From CAJJDF01 sp965655625 (lineage in GTDB: Bacteria; Bacteroidota; Bacteroidia; Flavobacteriales_D; CAJJDF01), in assembly GCA_965655625.1 (NCBI GenBank), contig CBFHHA010000048.1, positions 1 to 15,864 of the forward strand: DNA of 15,864 bases, written 5' to 3'. Positions 15,435 through 15,864 of this stretch are shown here, piece after piece (within the stretch, counting starts at the first letter, position 1; each line of letters begins with the position of its first letter). The notes below the pieces were generated by a model, which saw nothing but the letters and a program-made list of their open reading frames with translations, did not search any database and was not told the DNA's origin. Made by a program: the position numbers and the translations under genes.

Positions 15435-15864
15435 ATGTCAAAAGCATCTACCCGAATTGCTACATTAGAACAAGCCCAAGAGCTTGGTTTACTTCCCGAA
15501 GAATTCGATAAAATCAAAGAGATTTTAGGGCGAACTCCTAACTTTACCGAAATGAGTATATACTCTGTAATGTGGAGTGAACATTGTTCGTACAAAAACT
15601 CAATAAAGTATTTGAAGACACTTCCAAAAGAGGGTGACCACATGTTGGTGGAAGCGGGGGAAGAAAATGCTGGGTTAGTTGATATTGGAAATGGATTAGC
15701 TTGTGCGTTTAAAATAGAATCACACAATCACCCCTCCGCATTGGAGCCTTACCAAGGAGCTGCAACTGGAGTGGGAGGAATTAACAGAGATATTTTTACG
15801 ATGGGAGCAAGACCTATTGCTCAGTTAAACTCACTGAGATTTGGAAACATTGAAGAAGCCAGAA
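15435..15864 (+). CDS. purL: Phosphoribosylformylglycinamidine synthase PurL (small type), N-terminal part
   Basis: The first 143 residues are present and the gene runs off the right edge. The enzyme converts FGAR to FGAM with ATP and ammonia from glutamine, the fourth step of purine synthesis. The motifs EILGRTPNFTEMSIYSVMWS, EHCSYKNS (residues 49-56), ESHNHPSALEPYQGAATGVGG (from E95, with the conserved His pair) and FTMGARPIAQLNSLRFG match the small, Bacillus-type PurL. That form works with separate PurS and PurQ subunits, which should lie elsewhere in the genome. The long single-chain PurL has an extra N-terminal domain that is absent here. Confidence 0.95.
   Translation, partial: MSKASTRIATLEQAQELGLLPEEFDKIKEILGRTPNFTEMSIYSVMWSEHCSYKNSIKYLKTLPKEGDHMLVEAGEENAGLVDIGNGLACAFKIESHNHPSALEPYQGAATGVGGINRDIFTMGARPIAQLNSLRFGNIEEAR

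Noticed and set aside
1..15864. Search for CRISPR arrays, tRNA or rRNA genes and insertion sequences
   Set aside because: No regularly spaced identical repeats, no cloverleaf with a conserved T-loop, and no transposase or terminal inverted repeats were seen by eye.

Overview
The window looks like chromosome of a Bacteroidota bacterium, most likely Flavobacteriales. The evidence is AT-rich DNA, few Shine-Dalgarno sequences, promoter-like TAnnTTTG boxes close to several starts, a SusC-style TonB receptor with an N-terminal carboxypeptidase-regulatory-like domain, a lipoprotein with the GCTDPxAxNYDPxA signature, and an lptE - TPR protein - secG cluster. Genus-level placement is not possible from sequence reading alone.

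Layout. (1) 1-4442: the first codons of a response regulator read leftward. Divergent from it are a TonB-dependent outer-membrane receptor (198-2963) and a beta-helix lipoprotein (3138-4442), each with its own hairpin terminator. TTAAC-type repeats spaced 11 bp apart lie upstream of both, which suggests control by an OmpR/PhoB-type regulator, perhaps the neighbour. (2) 4523-7150: mutS on the minus strand, convergent with the lipoprotein. (3) 7400-9815: ychF and a YbdG-like MscS-family channel, both plus strand. (4) 9894-11698: the minus-strand cluster lptE - TPR protein - secG, which ends against the channel gene at a shared terminator region. (5) 11835-13805: ygiQ, a radical SAM protein, divergent from lptE. 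(6) 13806-15231: an AT-rich accessory stretch with possible decayed coding fragments on the minus strand, then a two-gene unit of an unrecognised lipoprotein and a 66-residue two-span membrane protein. (7) 15435-end: the start of a small-type purL.

Most of the window is housekeeping: mismatch repair, translation-associated ATPase, mechanosensitive channel, LPS transport, Sec secretion and purine synthesis. The two accessory systems worth attention are the receptor/lipoprotein pair with repeat-bearing promoters, and the lipoprotein/membrane-protein pair at 14329-15231. The lipoprotein of that second pair ends in a glycine-rich hydrophobic segment bracketed by two mirror-like C-X10-C motifs. 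I found no tRNA, rRNA, CRISPR array or intact mobile element.
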